The notes beneath the pieces are model-generated. The model saw nothing but the letters and a program-made list of their open reading frames with translations. It searched no databases and was not told the DNA's origin. The position numbers were made by a program, and so were the translations under genes. A stretch of DNA of 6,965 nucleotides. Origin: JBHHZJ01 sp046758005. GTDB lineage: Bacteria; Pseudomonadota; Alphaproteobacteria; Kiloniellales; J153. Positions 1 to 5,335 of the stretch are shown one piece after another; position 1 is the stretch's first letter; each line of letters opens with the position of its first letter. Where the stretch lies: positions 1-6,965 of the forward strand of contig JBHHZJ010000136.1 in assembly GCA_046758005.1 (NCBI GenBank), written 5' to 3'.

Positions 1-26
1 GTAGGATACCCGAGGCCCCGGCATGC

Positions 27-68
27 GGAGACCGTCATCGGACCGCGCGCCGCGCGGGACGTGTCTCC
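27..68. repeat. Nested inverted repeat upstream of the first small gene
   Basis: The outer arms GGAGAC (27-32) and GTCTCC (63-68) are perfectly complementary. Inside them GTC (34-36) can pair with GAC (58-60). Inside that, CCGCGCG (43-49) and CGCGCGG (51-57) form a perfect palindrome around one base. Together they could fold into an interrupted stem. No T-run follows, so it is not a classical intrinsic terminator. It could be the end structure of an upstream transcript, a protein-binding site, or a chance product of GC-rich sequence. Nothing clearly coding is seen in 1-133. Confidence 0.35.
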
Positions 69-82
69 CAGACCGCCAACTG

Positions 83-91
83 TGTTATAGT
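83..91 (+). promoter_or_regulatory. Possible extended -10 promoter for the 82-residue gene
   Basis: The sequence TG-T-TATAGT (83-91) matches an extended -10 element (TGn followed by a TATAAT-like hexamer). The segment 17 bases upstream of the hexamer (63-68) is a poor -35 box, which extended -10 promoters can tolerate. Transcription would start near 97-99, giving a leader of about 36 bases that includes the ribosome site GAGGA (123-127). This is read from sequence only. Confidence 0.35.
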
Positions 92-133
92 TCTTGTCGT
101 TGCGGCGCTTTGAACCCTTTGTGAGGAACACGC

Positions 134-382
134 ATGGTGTCGTCTCTGGCGTCTAAGATTGCTCGTCAAGTCAAGAAGAAGGGCGAGAAGGATCTGGCCC
201 TGGAAGTGTCCGGCCTCATGGCGAGGTCCCGACGCCTCCTGTCGGAGGCGAAGCAGCAATACAAAGAGGCGTCCAAGCTTCCAACAAACGAGCGTGATAA
301 ACGCCAGCAGGAGGCATTGGCCCGGGCGCGCGAAGCAAAGCAACTGGCGGCGGAGGCGAAGCGTCTCATGGGCAAGGAGTAG
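134..382 (+). CDS. Small basic, helical protein of unknown function (82 aa)
   Basis: I do not recognise this protein. It is 82 residues long, very rich in Lys, Arg, Glu and Ala, and lacks a signal peptide or membrane segment. Residues about 5-45 and 52-80 look like long amphipathic, possibly coiled-coil helices, separated by a short break around Leu-Pro-Thr-Asn-Glu. The C-terminal half repeats an Ala-Arg/Lys-Glu-Ala-Lys pattern. The ATG at 134 has a good ribosome site (GAGGA, 123-127, six bases away), which supports real translation. The stop is 14 bases before the next gene, so the two are probably co-transcribed. The charge pattern would suit nucleic-acid or protein binding, but that is inference only. 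G+C is around 60%, below that of eno and pdh. Confidence 0.72.
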   Translation: MVSSLASKIARQVKKKGEKDLALEVSGLMARSRRLLSEAKQQYKEASKLPTNERDKRQQEALARAREAKQLAAEAKRLMGKE

Positions 383-396
383 CGGTTTCCTGTTCG

Positions 397-732
397 ATGA
401 CTGATGCGAGTTCCGAGGAAACCGGGTCGGCGACCGTCGACGAGGAATTCGGCGCGATCGAAGAATTCGTCACCGACGTTCAGGAATCCGCCGATGACTA
501 CATCGCCCGCCTGCTAAGCGAGGACCGATCCCGAATCGCCAAGCTGATCGTCTGGCTGTTTCTGATTGCCTGCCTGGGGACGCTCGGCTTCATCGTCGTC
601 TCCGTCCTTTGGTCCGTCGGCGGATGGGAAATCGGGGCCGAGCGGATGGCGACCATTCTCTCCTCGGTCATTCTTCCCGTGGTGACACTCGTCATCGGGT
701 ATTACTTCGGCACCGAGACCAGGCAGAAGTAG
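397..732 (+). CDS. Small two-helix inner-membrane protein of unknown function (111 aa)
   Basis: No family is recognised. The first 46 residues are strongly acidic (many Glu and Asp) and contain no signal peptide. Two hydrophobic segments follow, about residues 50-72 and 85-104, joined by a short loop with Gly-Gly-Trp. The second ends in Val-Ile-Gly-Tyr-Tyr-Phe-Gly, and the protein finishes with a short polar tail. This predicts a hairpin membrane protein, probably with both ends in the cytoplasm. The ATG at 397 has no close ribosome site: the nearest AAGGAG (374-379) is 17 bases away and overlaps the end of the preceding gene, so translation may be coupled to it. No ATG, GTG or TTG offers a better start in this frame. 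The acidic tail could interact with the basic product of the neighbouring gene, which is speculation. Size and two helices also recall holin-like proteins, without sequence support. Confidence 0.72.
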   Translation: MTDASSEETGSATVDEEFGAIEEFVTDVQESADDYIARLLSEDRSRIAKLIVWLFLIACLGTLGFIVVSVLWSVGGWEIGAERMATILSSVILPVVTLVIGYYFGTETRQK

Positions 733-749
733 AACCGCGCTATTGGCGC

Positions 750-766
750 AGGCGGCCTCGCCGCCT
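750..766 (+). terminator. GC-rich hairpin, possible terminator after the two small genes
   Basis: The arms AGGCGGC (750-756) and GCCGCCT (760-766) are perfectly complementary with a CTC loop. The hairpin begins 18 bases after the stop codon of the membrane protein gene. No T-run follows (the next bases are CGACGCC), so it is not a canonical intrinsic terminator. It may mark a transcript end or protect a 3' end. Confidence 0.35.
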
Positions 767-813
767 CGACGCCCCCGCGACGAACGCACGCTGAATGGAT
801 CGCGCGGGCGCCC

Positions 814-842
814 TTGCCGTGTTCGCCGGTGGCCGGTATGTC
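814..842 (+). promoter_or_regulatory. Weak sigma70-like promoter candidate for eno
   Basis: TTGCCG (814-819) and TATGTC (837-842) are separated by 17 bases and lie 37 bases before the eno start. Each box matches the consensus at only about half its positions. It is listed because the spacing is ideal and eno would otherwise lack a visible promoter after the hairpin at 750-766. Read-through from the upstream genes is an alternative. Confidence 0.25.
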
Positions 843-878
843 TCCAATGTCAAGCAACGCGCGAGGGAGCGGAAGCCC

Positions 879-2159
879 ATGACCGCCATCGTCGACATCA
901 AGGGACGGGAGATCCTGGACTCCCGCGGCAACCCGACCGTCGAGGTCGACGTGACGCTCGAATCCGGCGCCTTCGGCCGCGCGGCGGTGCCTTCCGGCGC
1001 CTCGACCGGGACCCACGAGGCGATCGAGCTGCGCGACGGAGAGAAGGCCCGCTACGGCGGCAAGGGCGTCAGGCGCGCGGTCGAGGCGGTCAATCACGAC
1101 ATCTTCGAGGTCGTCTCCGGGCTGGACGCCGAGGACCAGGTCCAGATCGACCGCATGATGGTCGAGCTGGACGGCACGCCCAACAAGGGCCGCCTGGGGG
1201 CGAACGCGATCTTGGGCGTCAGCCTGGCGATCGCCAAGGCGGCGGCTGAGGAGGCCGGCCTGCCGTTTTACCGCTACGTCGGCGGTACCTACGCGCGTAC
1301 GCTGCCGGTGCCGCTGATGAACGTGCTCAACGGCGGGGCGCATGCCGACAACGCACTCGACATCCAGGAGTTCATGATCGTCCCGTTCGGCGCGCCGAGC
1401 TTCGCCGAGGCCCTCCGCGCCGGCGCGGAGGTCTTCCACGCGCTCAAGCGCGCGCTCGCCGAGGCCGGCCACGACACCAACGTGGGCGACGAGGGCGGCT
1501 TCGCGCCCAAGCTCGGCTCGAGCGACGAGGCGCTCGGCTTCATCGTGAAGGCGGTCGAGGCGGCCGGCTACAGGCCGGGCGAAGACGTCATGCTCGCCCT
1601 CGACTGCGCCGCGAGCGAGTTCTTCAAGACCGGCAAGTACCGCTTGGCGGGCGAGGGCAGGACGTTCGACGCCGCGGGTCTGGCGGACTACCTGGCCGAG
1701 CTGTGCGGCCGCTATCCCATCCTCTCCGTCGAGGACGGCATGGCCGAGGACGACTGGGACGGCTGGCGCGCGCTCACCGACCGGCTCGGCGCGAAGGTGC
1801 AGATCGTCGGCGACGATGTCTTCGTCACCGATCCGGCGCGCCTGGCCCAGGGGATCGAACGCGGGGTGGCCAACGCGATCCTCATCAAGGTCAACCAGAT
1901 CGGCACGCTGACCGAGACGCTGGAGGCCGTCGATACCGCGCACAAGGCGGGCTACGCGGCGGTCTTCTCGCACCGCTCGGGCGAGACCGAGGACGCGACC
2001 ATCGCCGACCTGGCGGTCGCCACCAACTGCGGCCAGATCAAGACCGGCTCCCTGTCGCGCTCCGAGCGCCTGGCCAAGTACAACCAGCTCGTGCGCATCG
2101 AGGAGGAGCTGGGCCCGGCCGCGATCTATGCCGGCAGGCGCATTTGCCGGGACCAGTGA
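879..2159 (+). CDS. eno: Enolase (phosphopyruvate hydratase)
   Basis: Enolase converts 2-phosphoglycerate to phosphoenolpyruvate in glycolysis, and the reverse in gluconeogenesis. It is a cytoplasmic Mg-dependent enzyme. The 426-residue product has normal family length. The N-terminal domain contains the mobile Ser-Gly-Ala-Ser-Thr loop (39-43). By comparison with yeast enolase, the catalytic base pair is Glu205 (in GDEGGF) and Lys337 (in LIKVNQIG). The metal ligands are Asp242, Glu285 and Asp312, and the substrate contacts are His365 (in SHRSGETED) and Lys388 (in GQIKTGSLSRSER). All are present. The frame is open upstream to an ATG at 795, which would add 28 residues. I chose 879 because it is preceded by GAGGGAG (863-869) and gives the N-terminus usual for the family. 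Proximity to ftsB and pdh is common in alphaproteobacteria. Confidence 0.98.
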   Translation: MTAIVDIKGREILDSRGNPTVEVDVTLESGAFGRAAVPSGASTGTHEAIELRDGEKARYGGKGVRRAVEAVNHDIFEVVSGLDAEDQVQIDRMMVELDGTPNKGRLGANAILGVSLAIAKAAAEEAGLPFYRYVGGTYARTLPVPLMNVLNGGAHADNALDIQEFMIVPFGAPSFAEALRAGAEVFHALKRALAEAGHDTNVGDEGGFAPKLGSSDEALGFIVKAVEAAGYRPGEDVMLALDCAASEFFKTGKYRLAGEGRTFDAAGLADYLAELCGRYPILSVEDGMAEDDWDGWRALTDRLGAKVQIVGDDVFVTDPARLAQGIERGVANAILIKVNQIGTLTETLEAVDTAHKAGYAAVFSHRSGETEDATIADLAVATNCGQIKTGSLSRSERLAKYNQLVRIEEELGPAAIYAGRRICRDQ

Positions 2160-2181
2160 CCGGCGACGCGCGCTCGCCGGT
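2159..2181 (+). terminator. Hairpin at the eno stop codon, possible terminator
   Basis: ACCGGCGA (2159-2166) and TCGCCGGT (2174-2181) form a perfect 8-bp stem with a 7-base loop, starting at the last base of the eno stop codon. The following bases (ATCATCTGTCTC) are only mildly T-rich, so intrinsic termination would be weak. Stabilisation of the eno mRNA 3' end is an equally good reading. Confidence 0.4.
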
Positions 2182-2222
2182 ATCATCTGTCTCCCGGACA
2201 TGAGCCGAAAACGTGAACCCTT

Positions 2223-2245
2223 GACGGGTCGGGTTCCGCCCCGTC
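2223..2245. repeat. Inverted repeat in the eno–ftsB spacer
   Basis: GACGGG (2223-2228) and CCCGTC (2240-2245) are perfectly complementary with an 11-base loop. It is the second of three inverted repeats in this 154-base spacer. No T-run follows. Its role is unknown and it may be chance in GC-rich DNA. Confidence 0.3.
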
Positions 2246-2264
2246 CGAAATCCCGGCGGAATTC

Positions 2265-2293
2265 TTGACATTTGGGTTGACCGGGCGAATCGG
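2265..2293 (+). promoter_or_regulatory. Candidate promoter for ftsB (perfect -35, poor -10)
   Basis: TTGACA (2265-2270) is a perfect sigma70-type -35 hexamer. The expected -10 position 17 bases later (2288-2293) reads AATCGG, a poor match. One base earlier it reads GAATCG. If this promoter is used, transcription would start around 2300, only some 14 bases before the ftsB ATG, giving a very short leader. A second TTGACC (2277-2282) overlaps this region but has no better -10 partner. Confidence 0.33.
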
Positions 2294-2312
2294 TCTGTGA
2301 TTCGCTGCCCGG
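2281..2312. repeat. Bulged inverted repeat directly before the ftsB start codon
   Basis: CCGGG (2281-2285) pairs with CCCGG (2308-2312), and CGAATC (2286-2291) pairs with GATTCG (2299-2304). This leaves a 7-base loop and a 3-base bulge (2305-2307). The structure ends two bases before the ATG and occupies the place where a ribosome site would normally lie. It could act as an RNA hairpin limiting initiation if transcription starts upstream, or as a DNA operator if it starts inside the repeat. Confidence 0.42.
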
Positions 2313-2313
2313 C

Positions 2314-2646
2314 ATGGCCGTGCTGCGCGAACTCAGGGCCAAGGCCCGGCAGATCACGCCGCCGGTGATCGGGGCCTGCCTGGTCGCCTACTTCGCCTAT
2401 CACGCCGTGCAGGGCGAGCGCGGGCTGCTCGCCTGGCTGCGCCTCAAGCAGGAGCTCGCACAGGCCAACGCGGCCGAGGCCAGCCTCGCCGCCGGGCGGG
2501 CCAAGCTCGAGCGGCGCGTCGGCCTGCTGCGCCCCGACCATCTCGACCTGGACATGCTCGACGAGCGCGCCCACGCCGTGCTCAATTACGGCCGCAACGA
2601 CGAATATGTGATTTTCTTGCCCGCCCGCCCCGGCGCGGCGGAGTGA
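2314..2646 (+). CDS. ftsB: FtsB/DivIC-type septum formation initiator
   Basis: FtsB is a small bitopic divisome protein that, with FtsL and FtsQ, helps activate septal peptidoglycan synthesis at midcell. The 110-residue product has the expected layout. It has a short basic N-terminus (1-15), one membrane segment (about 16-33), then a periplasmic helix with heptad-like spacing (about 40-72) in which Leu, Ala and charged residues alternate. The C-terminal motif around LRPDHLDLDMLDERA (72-86), followed by VLNY, is characteristic of the DivIC family. The start at 2314 has no clear ribosome site, but it gives the N-terminus typical of alphaproteobacterial members. Position between eno and pdhA is the usual one in this class. 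The gene has its own spacers on both sides, so it may be transcribed separately. Confidence 0.93.
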   Translation: MAVLRELRAKARQITPPVIGACLVAYFAYHAVQGERGLLAWLRLKQELAQANAAEASLAAGRAKLERRVGLLRPDHLDLDMLDERAHAVLNYGRNDEYVIFLPARPGAAE

Positions 2647-2679
2647 GGATGCGGCAAGCGTTACGATCTTGCGCAGCGG

Positions 2680-2736
2680 TAATTAATCAATATTAAGTTA
2701 AGTAAGTAAAATATAAATAAATACAACATCTTATAT
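2680..2736. other. AT-rich island upstream of the pdh promoter
   Basis: Only 7 of these 57 bases are G or C, in a region otherwise near 70% G+C. The tract includes short repeats of the type TTAAG-TTAAG-TAAG-TAA (2694-2708). It ends just before the -35 box at 2741, where an UP element (contact site for the RNA polymerase alpha subunit) or a site for a nucleoid protein such as IHF, H-NS-like or Fis-like factors would be expected. I could not find a good match to the IHF consensus. No reading frame of note crosses it. Confidence 0.55.
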
Positions 2737-2740
2737 GCCG

Positions 2741-2769
2741 TTGTCAAAAAAGCTGTTTCCGCCTATTCT
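2741..2769 (+). promoter_or_regulatory. Probable sigma70 promoter of the pdh operon
   Basis: TTGTCA (2741-2746) and TATTCT (2764-2769) are separated by exactly 17 bases. Each matches four or five of six consensus positions. The predicted start is near 2776, giving a leader of about 50 bases before pdhA. The AT-rich island directly upstream would favour strong transcription. This is the best promoter candidate in the window. Confidence 0.55.
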
Positions 2770-2782
2770 CGTGGTCTCACGA
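2769..2782. promoter_or_regulatory. Palindrome at the predicted pdh transcription start, operator candidate
   Basis: TCGTG (2769-2773) and CACGA (2778-2782) are a perfect inverted repeat with a 4-base centre (GTCT). It overlaps the last base of the predicted -10 box and the predicted transcription start. A repressor bound here would block polymerase. It does not resemble the E. coli PdhR site (ATTGGTnnnACCAAT), and no regulator gene is seen in the window. Short palindromes also arise by chance. Confidence 0.3.
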
Positions 2783-2825
2783 ATGGCCGCCGGGCGTCTT
2801 GTCTGGCGCGCGGGCGGGAGGACCC

Positions 2826-3872
2826 ATGGCGACGAAGGTGAGCAAGGCGGCGGCGACGAAGGCCGCGAAGAGGTCGGCCGCCAAGCGCGCGGCGGCGGCC
2901 GTTGAGGCGGTGAGCCCGGAGGAGCTGCTCGCCTGTTACCGCGACATGCTGTTGATCCGGCGCTTCGAGGAAAAGGCCGGGCAGATGTACGGCATGGGCC
3001 TGATCGGCGGGTTCTGCCACCTGTACATCGGCCAGGAGGCGGTCGTGGTCGGCATGCGGGCGGCGATCACGGACAAGGACACCGTCATCACGTCCTACCG
3101 CGATCACGGGCACATGTTGGCTTGCGGCATGGACCCGAAGGGCGTCATGGCCGAACTGACCGGCCGCCGCGGCGGCTACTCCAAGGGCAAGGGCGGCTCC
3201 ATGCACATGTTCAGCAAGGAGAAGGGCTTTTACGGCGGCCACGGCATCGTCGCGGCCCAAGTGCCGCTCGGCACCGGCATCGCCTTCGGGCACAAGTACC
3301 GGGAGGAGGGCGCGGTGTGCCTGACCTACCTCGGCGACGGCGCGGTCAACCAGGGCCAGGTCTACGAGGCCTTCAACATGGCCGCGTTGTGGAGCCTGCC
3401 GGTCGTCTACATCATCGAGAACAACAAGTACGGGATGGGCACGAGCATCGAGCGCGCTTCGGCGCGCACCGACCTGTACCACCGCGGCCACGCCTACGGG
3501 ATCCCCGGCCAGCAGGTGGACGGGATGGACGTGCTCGCGGTCAAGGAGGCCGGGCAGAAGGTGGTCGCGCACGCGCGGGCCGGCAAGGGCCCGTACATCC
3601 TCGAGATGCTGACCTACCGCTACCGTGGCCACTCGATGTCCGACCCGGCCAAGTACCGGACCCGGGAGGAGGTTCAGAAGGTGCGCCAGGAGCGCGACCC
3701 GATCGAGCGCCTGCGCGCCACCTTGCTGGACCGGAGTCTGGTCGACGAGGCCAAGCTCAAGGGGATCGACCGCGCGGTCAAGGACATCGTCTCCGAGGCG
3801 GCCGAGTTCGCCCAGAACAGTCCCGAGCCCGACCCGTCCGAGCTCTACACCGACGTTTACGCCGAGGCCTGA
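2826..3872 (+). CDS. pdhA: Pyruvate dehydrogenase E1 component, alpha subunit
   Basis: With PdhB it forms the thiamine-diphosphate-dependent E1 that decarboxylates pyruvate and transfers the acetyl group to lipoyl-E2. The 348-residue product begins with a Lys/Ala-rich stretch (1-27), unlike the compact fold that follows. The core runs from about residue 31. It shows the thiamine diphosphate motif Gly170-Asp-Gly followed after 26 residues by Asn199-Asn200, an YRDHGHML segment (91-98), and the conserved loop RYRGHSMSDP (265-274), which corresponds to the phosphorylation loop of mitochondrial E1 alpha. An in-frame TTG at 2799 would add nine residues. I prefer the ATG at 2826 because GGGAGGA (2816-2822) lies just before it, although the spacing is rather short. 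It is the first gene of the pdh operon, 56 bases before pdhB. Confidence 0.97.
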   Translation: MATKVSKAAATKAAKRSAAKRAAAAVEAVSPEELLACYRDMLLIRRFEEKAGQMYGMGLIGGFCHLYIGQEAVVVGMRAAITDKDTVITSYRDHGHMLACGMDPKGVMAELTGRRGGYSKGKGGSMHMFSKEKGFYGGHGIVAAQVPLGTGIAFGHKYREEGAVCLTYLGDGAVNQGQVYEAFNMAALWSLPVVYIIENNKYGMGTSIERASARTDLYHRGHAYGIPGQQVDGMDVLAVKEAGQKVVAHARAGKGPYILEMLTYRYRGHSMSDPAKYRTREEVQKVRQERDPIERLRATLLDRSLVDEAKLKGIDRAVKDIVSEAAEFAQNSPEPDPSELYTDVYAEA

Positions 3873-3880
3873 GCCCCGCC

Positions 3881-3910
3881 CGGCCGTAGGCCGCGCGGCC
3901 CCTTGGGCCG
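3881..3910 (+). repeat. Twin hairpins in the pdhA–pdhB gap
   Basis: CGGCC (3881-3885) pairs with GGCCG (3889-3893) around a 3-base loop. CGGCCC (3896-3901) pairs with GGGCCG (3905-3910) around CTT. The two hairpins fill most of the 56-base gap and stop eight bases before the pdhB ribosome site (GGAGG, 3918-3922). They may influence mRNA processing or stability between the two E1 subunit genes. No T-run follows, so full termination is unlikely. Confidence 0.4.
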
Positions 3911-3928
3911 TCCTCGCGGAGGGGGGAA

Positions 3929-5311
3929 ATGCCGATCGAGATTCTCATGCCGGCGCTGTCGCCGACCATGACCGAGGGCAAGCTGGCCAAATGGCTCAAA
4001 CAGGTCGGCGACCCGGTTTCGGCCGGCGACGTGATCGCCGAGATCGAGACCGACAAGGCGACCATGGAAGTGGAAGCGGTGGACGAGGGCGTGCTCGGCA
4101 GGCAGCTCGTCCCCGAGGGCGCCGACGGGATCGCGGTCAACACGCCGATCGCCCTGCTGCTCGAGGAAGGCGAGGACGAGAGCGCCCTGGCCGGAGCGAC
4201 AGCGCCGCCGGCCGAGGCCAGGGCCCAGGCGCCGTCTCCGAAGGTTGAGACCAGGGCCGAGGCGCCGACCGCCCCGGCGGCGCCCGCCGCGCCGCGCGGC
4301 GCGGCCGAGCCGGAATGGACCGGCCCGACGGTCAAGCTCACGGTGCGCGAGGCGCTGCGCGACGCCATGGCCGAGGAGATGCGCCGCGACCCGGACGTGT
4401 TCCTGATTGGCGAAGAGGTCGCCGAGTACCAGGGCGCCTACAAGGTCAGCCAGGGTCTGCTCGACGAGTTCGGCCCCAAGCGCGTGATCGACACCCCGAT
4501 CACCGAGTACGGCTTCGCCGGGATCGGCGTCGGCGCGGCCTTCTACGGCCTCAAGCCCATCGTGGAGTTCATGACCTTCAATTTCGCCATGCAGGCGATC
4601 GACCACATCGTCAACTCGGCGGCCAAGACCCGCTACATGTCCGGCGGCCAGATCAACGCCCCGATCGTGTTTCGCGGGCCGAACGGCGCGGCCGCGCGGG
4701 TGGCCGCGCAGCACTCCCAATGCTACGCCAGCTGGTACGCCCACGTGCCGGGCCTGAAAGTGATCGCGCCCTGGTCGGCGGCCGACGCCAAGGGCCTGCT
4801 CAAGGCCGCGATCCGCGATCCCGGCCCGGTCGTCTTTCTGGAGAACGAGGTCCTCTACGGGCACAGCTTCGAGGTGCCCGAGGCGGACGACTGGGTGGTG
4901 CCGATCGGCAAGGCCAAGGTCGTGCGCCCCGGCAAGGACGTGACCATCACCGCGTTCTCGATCATGGTCGGCAAGGCGCTCGAGGCGGCCGAGGCGCTGG
5001 CGGCCGACGGCATCGACGCCGAGGTGATCGACCTGCGCACCATCCGGCCGCTCGACGTGGAGGCGGTGGCGGCCTCGGTCAAGAAGACCAACCGCCTGGT
5101 CGCGACCGAGGAGGGCTGGCCGTTCGCGGCCATTGGCTCCGAGCTCGCCGCGTGCATGATGGAGCACGCCTTCGACTGGCTCGACGCGCCGGTCAGGCGC
5201 GTGTGCGGCGCCGACGTACCGATGCCTTACGCCGCCAATCTCGAGAAGCTCGCCCTGCCGCAGCCCGAACAGGTCGTGGCTGCGGCCAAGCAGGTCTGCT
5301 ACGCCGAGTGA
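3929..5311 (+). CDS. pdhB: Pyruvate dehydrogenase E1 component, beta subunit with N-terminal lipoyl domain
   Basis: This is the second subunit of the E1 heterotetramer. The 460-residue product has three parts. A lipoyl domain (about 1-80) carries the attachment lysine Lys43 in the motif Glu-Thr-Asp-Lys-Ala-Thr-Met-Glu. A flexible Ala/Pro-rich linker follows (about 85-133). The E1 beta body (135-460) comprises a pyrimidine-binding transketolase fold and a C-terminal transketolase domain. Glu193 in the Thr-Pro-Ile-Thr-Glu motif matches the Glu59 that activates thiamine diphosphate in human E1 beta. His262 in Ala-Ala-Gln-His-Ser-Gln-Cys is the conserved active-site histidine. The lipoyl fusion is known from several alphaproteobacteria and is not novel. 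GGAGG (3918-3922) lies six bases before the ATG. pdhC follows after 24 bases. Confidence 0.97.
   Translation: MPIEILMPALSPTMTEGKLAKWLKQVGDPVSAGDVIAEIETDKATMEVEAVDEGVLGRQLVPEGADGIAVNTPIALLLEEGEDESALAGATAPPAEARAQAPSPKVETRAEAPTAPAAPAAPRGAAEPEWTGPTVKLTVREALRDAMAEEMRRDPDVFLIGEEVAEYQGAYKVSQGLLDEFGPKRVIDTPITEYGFAGIGVGAAFYGLKPIVEFMTFNFAMQAIDHIVNSAAKTRYMSGGQINAPIVFRGPNGAAARVAAQHSQCYASWYAHVPGLKVIAPWSAADAKGLLKAAIRDPGPVVFLENEVLYGHSFEVPEADDWVVPIGKAKVVRPGKDVTITAFSIMVGKALEAAEALAADGIDAEVIDLRTIRPLDVEAVAASVKKTNRLVATEEGWPFAAIGSELAACMMEHAFDWLDAPVRRVCGADVPMPYAANLEKLALPQPEQVVAAAKQVCYAE
4035..4068 (+). repeat. 34-base exact repeat, copy 1 (pdhB lipoyl domain)
   Basis: These 34 bases, coding for the lipoylation site around Lys43 of PdhB, are identical to 5442-5475 in pdhC. 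The surrounding 200 bases are also clearly related. The match reflects homologous lipoyl domains, and exact identity at silent positions hints at recent exchange or strong selection on codon choice. Confidence 0.85.
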
Positions 5312-5335
5312 GCGGAACCGAGGGGGAGGACGGCC

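Noticed and set aside
1..90. Open plus-strand frames at the left edge that might be the end of an upstream gene
   Set aside because: Two frames are open (stops at 88-90 and 109-111) and the third has TAG at 2-4, but none gives a recognisable C-terminus, so no gene can be supported.
795..878. 28-residue N-terminal extension of enolase
   Set aside because: The downstream ATG at 879 has a good ribosome site and gives the family's standard N-terminus. The extension has no enolase-like sequence.
702..2357. 551-codon open frame on the minus strand opposite eno
   Set aside because: It is a shadow of the strongly supported enolase gene, with the same antisense amino-acid bias and no recognisable domain.
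2654..2676. Short complementary pair GCAAG/CTTGC after ftsB as a terminator
   Set aside because: It has only five base pairs with a 9-base loop and no T-run, too weak to support.
2799..2825. TTG start adding nine residues to PdhA
   Set aside because: The ribosome site GGGAGGA for the ATG at 2826 lies inside this extension, and TTG is a weaker start.
2783..2908. Possible upstream frame starting at ATG 2783 and overlapping the pdhA start out of frame
   Set aside because: It has no ribosome site, a Gly/Arg-rich translation typical of an off-frame reading, and no supporting context.
3929..4170. Lipoyl domain on the E1 beta subunit as a novel fusion
   Set aside because: This architecture is already known in alphaproteobacterial pyruvate dehydrogenase operons.
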